From assembly GCA_019115345.1 (NCBI GenBank), contig DXDV01000303.1, positions 1 through 5,401 on the forward strand: a stretch of DNA of 5,401 nt, read 5' to 3'. Shown here piece by piece: positions 1 through 5,307 of the stretch. The notes below the pieces were generated by a model. It did no database searches and was not told where the DNA came from. It worked only from the letters and a program-made list of their open reading frames with translations. The stretch is from Candidatus Intestinimonas stercorigallinarum. Its GTDB lineage: Bacteria; Bacillota; Clostridia; Oscillospirales; Oscillospiraceae. Made by a program: the position numbers and the translations under genes. The stretch's first letter is position 1. Every line of letters starts with the position of its first letter.

Positions 1-78
1 GACGTCGTCCTCGCAAAGTCCGCACCGCTCAAAACGCCCTGGCGGGCATTTCTCGCTCCGCTCCCTTGCTCGTCCTCC

Positions 79-113
79 CCCCACGCGACCCGCTTCGCTG
101 GGCTCGCGTGGGG
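79..113. repeat. Long GC-rich inverted repeat
   Basis: Ten bases at 79-88 (CCCCACGCGA) are perfectly complementary to 104-113 (TCGCGTGGGG). The intervening 15 bases can extend the stem further: CCC at 89-91 pairs with GGG at 100-102, and GC at 92-93 pairs with GC at 97-98 around a short TTC loop. There is no T-tract on either side, so it is not a standard intrinsic terminator. It could be part of an interspersed repeat or a structured RNA end. Function is unknown. Confidence 0.6.
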
Positions 114-132
114 CCCCTGATTTGCGCGCCCG

Positions 133-186
133 TCACAGCTCCCCCTGGACGGGGGAGCTGTCCGGCTCTGCCGGACTGAGGGGGGT
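133..186. repeat. Tandem double-hairpin repeat element
   Basis: Two perfect hairpins lie back to back. The first has an 11-bp stem, 135-145 paired with 151-161, around the loop TGGAC. The second has a stem at 162-166 paired with 170-174 around a TCT-containing loop. It is followed by ACTGAGGGGGGTG. The arrangement (ACAGCTCCC ... GGGAGCTGT, then a short hairpin, then ACTGAGGG) resembles a short interspersed repeat that I recall from gut Clostridia genomes. That family assignment is from memory. The structure itself is read directly from the sequence. Confidence 0.55.
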
Positions 187-246
187 GAACAGAGGGGAGG
201 GGACTCTGCGCGGACGAGAGAGACGGTATGACGGAGAGAGGTCCTG

Positions 247-291
247 GGAAAAAGCAAAGGCGGGCCTCCGGGGAAGCTCCCCCGGAGGCCC
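247..291 (-). terminator. Rho-independent terminator of htrA
   Basis: A perfect 12-bp stem pairs 262-273 with 280-291 around a six-base loop. Read on the minus strand it is followed by GCCTTTGCTTTTTCCC, the T-rich tail expected of an intrinsic terminator (247-261). It begins 24 bases after the htrA stop codon. The plus strand has no T-run after the stem, so it should work in the leftward direction only. Confidence 0.9.
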
Positions 292-314
292 GTATCCTAA
301 GTCGTCAGTTGTTC

Positions 315-1661
315 TCAGTAAAACCAGGGGGAGAAGCCGCCAAAGGGCCAGAAGTAACCCTCCGTCCCCTGCTCCGACTGCTGGCTCTGCTGTTCCTCCT
401 CCAGCTGGGCCTGGGCCTCCTCCTGGGCGGCCCGGCGCTCCGGGGTGTCCTCGTCAAAGGTGAGGGTGAGCTCCAGCATCTCCCCGTCCCGCTCCACCGT
501 CAGAGTGACGGTGTCCCCGGCCTTGTAGGCCTTCTTGGCCTCCACCAGCTCGGCGGAGGAGATCACCGTCTCGCCGTCGATGGCGGTGATGATGTCCCCC
601 TTCTCCAGCCCCGCCTTGGCGGCGCAGGAGTTCTCGTCCACGATCTCCACCAGGGCCCCCTGGCTCATGCCGTAGCGCTCGGACACGCTCTCGGGCACGG
701 TGCTCACCGTGATCCCCATATAGGCCTTGCCGGTGACATAGCCGTTCTCCATGATGTCGGTGACCATGTCCTTGATGTCGTTGATGGGGATGGCGAAGCC
801 CAGGCCCTCGATGGTGGCGCTGCTGGAGCTGGAGCTGGACAGCTTGGCGGTGGTGATGCCGATGACCTGGCCGTACATGTCAAAGAGGGGGCCGCCGGAG
901 TTGCCGGAGTTGATGGCGGTGTCGGTCTGGATCATGTTCATGACCTCGCCGTTTTCCATGGTGATGCTCCGGTCCTTGGCGGAGACGATGCCGGAGGTCA
1001 TGGAGTAGGTCAGCTCGCCCAGGGGGTTGCCGATGGCCACCACCTGCTCGCCCACCTCCACGTTGTCGGAGTCGCCGATGATGACGGGGGTGAGGCCGGT
1101 GGCCTCGATCTTCAGCACGGCGATGTCGTTTTCCGACTCGCCGCCCACCAGCTCGGCGTCATAGGTGGAGCCGTCCACAAAGGAGACCTGGATGCTGTCG
1201 GCGTCCTCGATGACGTGGTAGTTGGTGAGGATGTAGCCGTCGCTGGTGATGACGAAGCCGGAGCCCGCCGCCGCCTGGGACACAGGCTGCCCCCAGCCGT
1301 TGGTGGTGACGATCTCAGTGGTGATGCCCACGGTGGAGCCCACAAAGGTGGCGTAGATCTCGGGGGCGGTGAGGAGCTCCCTGCCGGTGACGTTGGAGAC
1401 CTCTACCACCGTGGCGGGCCGGGTGCCCTCCAGGAGGGTGGTGCGGTCGGCGGAAAAGGCCCCCGTGGCCGCCGCCACGCCGGCGCCCCCGGCGATGCCG
1501 CCCACCAGGGCGCACGCCAGACACAGGGCGGCCAGCCGGAGCCCGCTCTTCTTCTTTTTCCTTCTGGGCGGCTCGCCGCCCTCGCCCACCGGCCGTCCGG
1601 TGGTCTCGATGGGGTCGCTCCAGGGGTCCTGGGGAAAACCGTTGTCGCTGTTATAATACAT
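315..1661 (-). CDS. htrA: HtrA/DegP-family trypsin-like serine protease, membrane-anchored, one PDZ domain
   Basis: This is a 448-residue S1C-family protease, expected to degrade or refold damaged proteins on the outer face of the membrane. A cytoplasmic N-terminus with a basic RRKKKK patch (33-38) precedes one membrane segment (about 42-66), which acts as an uncleaved signal anchor. The protease domain (about 100-305) has the full triad: His149 (TNYHV), Asp179 (ENDIAVLK) and Ser255 (GNSGGPL). A single PDZ domain follows (about 312-403). The protein ends with a Glu/Gln-rich linker (408-432) and an aromatic tail, FWPFGGFSPWFY. A seven-serine run (275-281) precedes GLGFAIPI, as in many clostridial homologues. 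The ATG at 1661 is preferred over an in-frame TTG at 1679, because AAGGAG (1671-1676) lies nine bases upstream of the ATG. The gene has its own promoter and terminator. Family is certain; the substrates are unknown. Confidence 0.95.
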   Translation of the reverse strand: MYYNSDNGFPQDPWSDPIETTGRPVGEGGEPPRRKKKKSGLRLAALCLACALVGGIAGGAGVAAATGAFSADRTTLLEGTRPATVVEVSNVTGRELLTAPEIYATFVGSTVGITTEIVTTNGWGQPVSQAAAGSGFVITSDGYILTNYHVIEDADSIQVSFVDGSTYDAELVGGESENDIAVLKIEATGLTPVIIGDSDNVEVGEQVVAIGNPLGELTYSMTSGIVSAKDRSITMENGEVMNMIQTDTAINSGNSGGPLFDMYGQVIGITTAKLSSSSSSSATIEGLGFAIPINDIKDMVTDIMENGYVTGKAYMGITVSTVPESVSERYGMSQGALVEIVDENSCAAKAGLEKGDIITAIDGETVISSAELVEAKKAYKAGDTVTLTVERDGEMLELTLTFDEDTPERRAAQEEAQAQLEEEQQSQQSEQGTEGYFWPFGGFSPWFY

Positions 1662-1670
1662 GAAACGTCG

Positions 1671-1676
1671 CTCCTT
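1671..1676 (-). promoter_or_regulatory. Ribosome binding site fixing the htrA start
   Basis: On the minus strand this reads AAGGAG, nine bases before the ATG at 1661. The longer reading frame begins at a TTG (1677-1679) that lies upstream of this site, so the Shine-Dalgarno sequence rules out the longer form. Confidence 0.85.
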
Positions 1677-1712
1677 CAAAAGCTCTTGCGCTTCTTTCTT
1701 TGTTCGTGCTCT

Positions 1713-1741
1713 ATTCTAAGGGACAAATATGACGATTTCAT
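1713..1741 (-). promoter_or_regulatory. Candidate sigma-A promoter of htrA
   Basis: Read leftward, the -35 element is ATGAAA (1736-1741, four of six matches to TTGACA). It is followed by a 17-base spacer and the -10 element TAGAAT (1713-1718, five of six). It would start transcription about 45 bases before the htrA ATG. The -35 overlaps a TTCATGAA palindrome (1736-1743), a possible regulator site. No terminator is evident after ytvI, so read-through from that gene may also contribute. Confidence 0.6.
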
Positions 1742-1795
1742 GAAGAATCCCGAAATGATTTTTGAACGGAACAAAAACGATTTCCGAACAGGTCC

Positions 1796-2953
1796 TCACG
1801 CCTCCGGCTCCCGGCGGAGGAAGGCGGCGGTGTCCCGGACGGCCAGGCCCAGATCGGCCACCAGCCCGTCGAAGATGCCGGTGCGGCAGATGTTGATGGC
1901 CACCAGGCAGAGGATGGGCCCCAGGATCATCCCCAGCACCCCCGCCAGGCGCATGCCCACGTACATGCTCACCAGGGAGAGGATGGGGGAGAGGCCGGTC
2001 TGGCTGCCCACCGCCTTGGGCTCGGCCACCCGGCGAAAGACGCACACCACGCCCCACACCACCAGGAGACCCACAGCGTGGCCCCAGTTGCCGGTGAGCA
2101 GGTCGATGGCGGCCCAGGGGATCATAATGGTGCCCGAGCCGATGATGGGGATGAAGTCCAGCACCGCCAGGATCAGGGCCAGCAGCACGGCGTAGGGCTG
2201 CCGGATGAGGAGGAAGCCCGCCAGCAAAATAGCGAACACCCCCACCGAGATGATGACCTCCGCCCGGACGTAGCCGCCGAAGGCCCCCAGGGCGGTGTGC
2301 TTGATGTGGCCGAAGAAGCGCCGGACCTCTTCGGGCATCCGGCTGGTGAGGAGATAGCGGTAGCGGGGGTAGTCGGCGGTGAGGAAGTAGGTCCCCATGA
2401 GGAACACGATGAAGGCCACCGCAAAGGCCGGAAGCCCCATGGCGAAGTTGCCCGCCCAGGTCCCCAGCACCGGCATGACGCCGCTCACCCAGTCGCTCAG
2501 GGCCGCCCACAGCCGGTCCAGCAGATCGTTGAAGAAGTCGGACACCTCCACGGGGAGGTAGGTCAGCAGCCGGTCCAGCCACAGTCCCACGGCCTCCACC
2601 CCCTCCTGGAAGGAGTTCCAGGCCCCCTCCCAGTTGTTGAGCAGGGCGCTCACCTCGCTGAAGAGGCTGTATCCCAGGGCGAAGAGGAGCCCGCCCGCGG
2701 CGGCGAAGCCCAGCAGGATGAGGAGGAGGGAGAGCACCCCCCTGGGCAGGCCCAGCCGCCGCTGGAGGACCTTCACCAGGGGGTTGAGGAGCCAGGCCGC
2801 CACCAGGGCCAGCACAAATGGCATGAATAGACTCAAAAGGGGAGGGAGCAGATACCGCAGGGCCAGCACCAGGGCCACCGCCAGGCCCAGCCGGATACCC
2901 AGCCGTACCCACAGCCTGCCCCGTTCCCGCCAGGATAATTCTCCCCGCTCCAT
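1796..2953 (-). CDS. ytvI: AI-2E/PerM-family membrane protein, YtvI-like sporulation permease
   Basis: This is a 385-residue polytopic membrane protein of the AI-2E transporter (PerM/YtvI) family. Paired hydrophobic segments lie at about 18-58, followed by one at 72-98. A long amphipathic, mostly soluble stretch (about 100-165) precedes a segment at 170-191. A cluster then runs from 230 to 355 and includes the family-typical region LDFIPIIGSGTIMIPWA (265-281) and the conserved EPKAVG (311-316). Length and architecture fit the sporulation protein YtvI, though the family is broad and substrates are poorly known. The ATG at 2953 is chosen because AAGGA (2964-2968) lies ten bases upstream; the reading frame stays open for 93 more codons into the promoter region. 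htrA follows 134 bases downstream on the same strand. Family is sure; the YtvI subtype is likely. Confidence 0.85.
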   Translation of the reverse strand: MERGELSWRERGRLWVRLGIRLGLAVALVLALRYLLPPLLSLFMPFVLALVAAWLLNPLVKVLQRRLGLPRGVLSLLLILLGFAAAGGLLFALGYSLFSEVSALLNNWEGAWNSFQEGVEAVGLWLDRLLTYLPVEVSDFFNDLLDRLWAALSDWVSGVMPVLGTWAGNFAMGLPAFAVAFIVFLMGTYFLTADYPRYRYLLTSRMPEEVRRFFGHIKHTALGAFGGYVRAEVIISVGVFAILLAGFLLIRQPYAVLLALILAVLDFIPIIGSGTIMIPWAAIDLLTGNWGHAVGLLVVWGVVCVFRRVAEPKAVGSQTGLSPILSLVSMYVGMRLAGVLGMILGPILCLVAINICRTGIFDGLVADLGLAVRDTAAFLRREPEA

Positions 2954-2978
2954 ACGCGGCACATCCTTTCTTTTCCGG

Positions 2979-2996
2979 GCCGCCGCGCCCGGCGGC
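2979..2996 (-). other. GC hairpin in the ytvI leader
   Basis: A 7-bp perfect GC stem pairs 2979-2985 with 2990-2996 around a four-base loop. It falls between the predicted ytvI transcription start and its ribosome site (2964-2968). There is no T-tract in the direction of transcription. It might influence mRNA stability or translation, though any such effect is a guess. Confidence 0.4.
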
Positions 2997-3014
2997 GGGA
3001 CCCGTTTCAAGCCC

Positions 3015-3023
3015 ATTATATCA
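3015..3023 (-). promoter_or_regulatory. Extended -10 promoter of ytvI
   Basis: Read leftward this is TGATATAAT, a perfect extended -10 element (TGnTATAAT). No good -35 hexamer sits 16-18 bases upstream, which is common for extended -10 promoters. Transcription would begin near 3008, leaving a leader of about 55 bases before the ytvI ATG. The vegetative-type -10 means expression need not be limited to sporulation. Confidence 0.7.
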
Positions 3024-3058
3024 GCTCCGGTCCGCAACATATCACGAAACTGTAAATC

Positions 3059-3142
3059 TTTCCACAGCCCGCGTCCATCGCGCCGCCCCATCCGTCTGTC
3101 CCTCGAACAAAAGTTTGCACAATTTCCACAGGGTTTTCCACA
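3059..3142 (+). repeat. Three TTTCCACA octamers
   Basis: The octamer TTTCCACA occurs at 3059-3066, 3123-3130 and 3135-3142, all in the same orientation. The last two start 12 bases apart. The third copy, read as TTTTCCACA, fits the DnaA-box consensus TTWTNCACA. They lie upstream of the sod leader and behind the ytvI promoter, so they could be protein-binding sites for either gene. Confidence 0.5.
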
Positions 3143-3180
3143 GGAAACATTTGGATGTTCTGTGCCGGGGCGTCCCTCTT

Positions 3181-3221
3181 TGCGCCCTGCCGGGCGCAGG
3201 GGGAAGGCAGATCTCCTCTGC
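3181..3221 (+). promoter_or_regulatory. Structured leader upstream of sod
   Basis: A 7-bp GC stem pairs 3181-3187 with 3192-3198 around a TGCC loop. It is followed by a small stem, GCAGA at 3207-3211 with TCTGC at 3217-3221. The CTCCT at 3213-3217 is complementary to AGGAG in the sod ribosome site (3241-3245), so it could mask that site. No T-tract follows either stem, which argues against a simple terminator. Regulatory function is inferred only. Confidence 0.35.
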
Positions 3222-3240
3222 CCGCATATCATGTATCAGA

Positions 3241-3247
3241 AGGAGGG
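3241..3247 (+). promoter_or_regulatory. Ribosome binding site fixing the sod TTG start
   Basis: The sequence AAGGAGGG (from 3240) is a near-perfect Shine-Dalgarno site. Its core ends seven bases before TTG at 3254. The alternative in-frame ATG at 3155 has no such site and would add 33 residues unlike any superoxide dismutase. Confidence 0.88.
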
Positions 3248-3253
3248 ATCGCC

Positions 3254-3919
3254 TTGACAGAGCGTTATCCGTTTGAAAATACGCCCCTGCCGTACCCGTA
3301 CGACGCGCTGGAGCCCTATATAGATGAAAAGACCATGCACCTGCACCATGACAGACACCTGAAAGCCTATATAGACAACCTGAACGGCATCCTGAAAAAG
3401 TATCCCCAGCTCCAGACGTTGACCCTTGAGCAGCTCATTTCGGCCGCCGGGCAAAGAACGGGGAAGGACTGGACGGCAATTGTCCGCAATGCCGGCGGAG
3501 TGTATAACCACCGGTTCTTTTTCAGCGGCATGTGTCCGGAGGGGAAAAAAGCGCCCGAGGGGGCCTTGGCCGCGGCCATCGAACGCGGGTTTGGCTCCCT
3601 GGACGGGTTTCGGGAGAAGTTTGCGGAAGCGGCCCTGTCCGTGTTCGGCTCGGGATATGCCTGGCTGGTCAGCGGCAGAAGGGGGCTCTGCCTTGTGACC
3701 ACCGCCAATCAGGAAACCCCGGCAGGCGCCGGAACGCCGCTGCTCAATTTGGATGTGTGGGAGCACGCCTATTATTTGAAACATTATAATAAGAGAGCGG
3801 ACTATATCGGCGACTGGTGGAACGTGGTGGACTGGGACGCGGCGGAGCGGAAATACGATCGCGGCCGCGCCCGGCCGAGAGGTGGATCGAGCTCGTCTCA
3901 TGGCTCCCGTCTCCCCTGA
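3254..3919 (+). CDS. sodA: Superoxide dismutase, Mn-type of the Fe/Mn family
   Basis: This enzyme converts superoxide to oxygen and hydrogen peroxide in the cytoplasm; there is no signal peptide. From the TTG start it is 221 residues. All four metal ligands are visible: His31 (LHHDRH), His86 (VYNH), and Asp167 and His171 (DVWEHAYY). The active-site Tyr is Tyr39. Gly82, together with Gln153 in TANQ, is the pattern of Mn-dependent rather than Fe-dependent members. One oddity is Phe90 where E. coli SodA has Trp (NHxxFW). The family normally ends shortly after WWNVVDWDAAERKY; here about 20 further residues rich in Arg, Gly and Ser follow. The FAD-Rieske gene begins 80 bases downstream with no terminator between, so the two are probably co-transcribed. 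Metal preference is inferred from residues, not tested. Confidence 0.94.
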   Translation: MTERYPFENTPLPYPYDALEPYIDEKTMHLHHDRHLKAYIDNLNGILKKYPQLQTLTLEQLISAAGQRTGKDWTAIVRNAGGVYNHRFFFSGMCPEGKKAPEGALAAAIERGFGSLDGFREKFAEAALSVFGSGYAWLVSGRRGLCLVTTANQETPAGAGTPLLNLDVWEHAYYLKHYNKRADYIGDWWNVVDWDAAERKYDRGRARPRGGSSSSHGSRLP

Positions 3920-3999
3920 ATGCGAGAGCAGGCGGCAAAAGACATATTTTTCTCCTTTTGGTCCACACTACGCTCAAAGCGGTCAATGGGGAGAAGGAT

Positions 4000-5298
4000 A
4001 TGGGATCACTGTGGGAGCAAACCTGGGAGAAGCCGAACTTTCCGGCCCAGGACGGAGATCTGAGCACCGATGTGCTCATCATCGGCGGCGGGATGGCGGG
4101 TATTCTGTGCGCCTACCGGCTGCACTGTGCCGGCGTGCCCTATGTGCTGGCGGAAGCCGAGACGATCTGCGGCGGCATCACGAAAAACACCACCGCCAAG
4201 CTCACCAGCCAGCACGGGCTCATCTATGACAAGCTGATCTCCAGGTTTGGCATCCAGCGGGCGAAGCAATATCTCGCCGCCAACCAGGCGGCGCTGCAAG
4301 CATACCGAACATTGTGCCGGGACATGGACTGCGGCTTTGAGGAGAAGGCGGCCTATGTCTATGCTCTGGATGACCGGCGAAAGCTCCAGCGGGAGGTGAA
4401 CGCCCTGGAAAAACTGGGGGTTCCCGCCGAATTTACCGATGAGCTCCCCCTCCCCTTTCCCGTTGCCGGCGCGGTCAAATTCCCGAATCAGGCGCAGTTC
4501 CACCCGCTGAAATTCGTCTCCGGCCTTGCAAAGGGCCTGCGCATCTATGAGCACACGAGGGTGCGCGAGCTCATCGGCACCACGGCTGTGACAAATCACG
4601 GCCGGATCCGCGCCAAGAAGGTCATTGTTGCCACCCACTTTCCCTTTCTCAACAAGCACGGCAGCTATTTCCTCAAGCTGTATCAGCACCGCTCCTATGT
4701 CATCGCCCTGCAAGGCGCGCCGGACGTGGACGGCATGTATGTGGATGCGTCGCGGACGGGCCTGTCCTTTCGGAATTGCCAAAACCTGCTGCTCCTGGGG
4801 GGCGGCGGCCACCGCACCGGGAAAAAGGGGGGCGGCTGGCGGGAGCTGCGGGACTTTGCCCGGCGGCATTATCCCCAGGCGGAGGAACAATACCGCTGGG
4901 CCGCCCAGGACTGCATGAGCCTGGACGGGGTCCCGTATATCGGGCCCTATTCCGCCTCGACGCCAGATCTGTATGTGGCCGCCGGCTTCAACAAGTGGGG
5001 CATGACCTCCTCCATGGTGTCCGCCATGCTCCTCAGCGACCTTGTGCAGGGGAAGAACAGCCCCTATGGGGAGGTATTCTCCCCCTCCCGTTCCATCCTG
5101 CGCCCCCAGCTGGCCGTCAACGGGTTTGAGGCTGTGGTCAACCTGCTGACGCCCACCGCCAAACGCTGTCCCCATCTGGGCTGCGCGCTGAAGTGGAACC
5201 CTGTGGAACACACCTGGGACTGCCCCTGTCACGGCTCCCGTTTCACCGAGGACGGGAAACGGCTCGACGGCCCGGCAACGGGCGATCTGAAAGGCTGA
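4000..5298 (+). CDS. FAD-dependent oxidoreductase with C-terminal Rieske [2Fe-2S] domain (YhfW-like)
   Basis: This 432-residue protein has two parts. The N-terminal DAO/DadA-type flavoprotein begins with a dinucleotide-binding motif (VLIIGGGMAG, 25-34) and the acidic Glu52 at the end of the second strand. The C-terminal Rieske domain (about 355-432) binds a [2Fe-2S] cluster through Cys390, His392, Cys408 and His411. Cys395 and Cys410 complete the CPHLGC and CPCHGS boxes and could form the disulfide of high-potential Rieske proteins. The same domain order occurs in Bacillus YhfW. The substrate is unknown; an amine or amino-acid-like donor is plausible for the flavin domain. The ATG at 4000 is chosen because GGGGAG (3988-3993) lies six bases upstream and a longer form would overlap sod. 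No signal peptide is seen, so it is probably cytoplasmic. The YyaL-like gene starts nine bases after the stop. Confidence 0.9.
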   Translation: MGSLWEQTWEKPNFPAQDGDLSTDVLIIGGGMAGILCAYRLHCAGVPYVLAEAETICGGITKNTTAKLTSQHGLIYDKLISRFGIQRAKQYLAANQAALQAYRTLCRDMDCGFEEKAAYVYALDDRRKLQREVNALEKLGVPAEFTDELPLPFPVAGAVKFPNQAQFHPLKFVSGLAKGLRIYEHTRVRELIGTTAVTNHGRIRAKKVIVATHFPFLNKHGSYFLKLYQHRSYVIALQGAPDVDGMYVDASRTGLSFRNCQNLLLLGGGGHRTGKKGGGWRELRDFARRHYPQAEEQYRWAAQDCMSLDGVPYIGPYSASTPDLYVAAGFNKWGMTSSMVSAMLLSDLVQGKNSPYGEVFSPSRSILRPQLAVNGFEAVVNLLTPTAKRCPHLGCALKWNPVEHTWDCPCHGSRFTEDGKRLDGPATGDLKG

Positions 5299-5303
5299 GG
5301 TGA
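5297..5303 (+). promoter_or_regulatory. Ribosome binding site of the YyaL-like gene, overlapping the previous stop
   Basis: GAGGTGA matches the anti-Shine-Dalgarno region well and ends four bases before the TTG at 5308. It overlaps the TGA stop (5296-5298) of the FAD-Rieske gene, which points to co-transcription and possibly coupled translation. Confidence 0.75.
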
Positions 5304-5307
5304 GGAT

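Larger units (their letters stand above)
1..314. other. Non-coding, hairpin-rich region downstream of htrA
   Basis: No convincing gene is present in this stretch. One frame stays open on the plus strand from the left edge to a TGA at 118-120, but its translation is low-complexity and resembles no family I know. The region is dominated by inverted repeats: a long GC hairpin near 79-113, a tandem double hairpin at 135-174, and the leftward terminator at 262-291. Positions 181-245 are purine-rich and hold nothing I can name. Whatever lies to the left of the window is not visible. Confidence 0.6.
2954..3253. other. Divergent intergenic region between ytvI and sod
   Basis: This 300-base stretch separates the leftward ytvI from the rightward sod gene. 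It contains the ytvI leader and promoter, three TTTCCACA octamers at 3059-3142, and a structured leader ahead of sod. Frames that stay open through it are extensions of the flanking genes and lack supporting ribosome sites. No convincing -35/-10 pair for sod is visible, so its promoter is either weak, non-standard or activator-dependent. Confidence 0.7.

Noticed and set aside
1..120. Plus-strand frame open from the left edge to TGA at 118-120, as a possible gene end
   Set aside because: The 39 residues match nothing I recognise, and the end overlaps a long inverted repeat. A genuine C-terminus from a gene further left cannot be excluded but is not supported.
1767..1786. Possible terminator after ytvI
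   Set aside because: Only a five-base stem (CGGAA with TTCCG) around a ten-base loop is present, and it lacks a following T-tract on the minus strand.
228..2195. Very long plus-strand open frame (655 codons) covering htrA and part of ytvI
   Set aside because: It is antisense to two genes with unmistakable protein motifs. Its translation is rich in Gly, His, Asp and Leu, typical of a frame opposite GC-rich codons, and it lacks a ribosome site.
1716..2912. Minus-strand 398-codon frame overlapping ytvI
   Set aside because: It is an alternate frame of ytvI with Pro/Gly/Arg-rich low-complexity translation and no recognisable domain.
3059..3142. Replication origin suggested by DnaA-box-like octamers
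   Set aside because: Only one copy fits the DnaA consensus fully, there is no AT-rich unwinding stretch, and no dnaA, dnaN or other replication gene is nearby.
3155..3253. N-terminal extension of SOD from an ATG at 3155
   Set aside because: It has no ribosome site and the 33 added residues are unrelated to SOD, while a strong AGGAGGG sits just before the TTG at 3254.
3817..3999. Extended start for the FAD-Rieske protein inside sod
   Set aside because: It would overlap the SOD coding sequence by about 100 bases. The ATG at 4000 has a suitable ribosome site and gives the usual short lead-in to the FAD motif.
3920..4062. Short plus-strand frame starting with ATG immediately after the sod stop
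   Set aside because: It is under 50 codons, has no ribosome site, overlaps the FAD-Rieske start and has no recognisable sequence.
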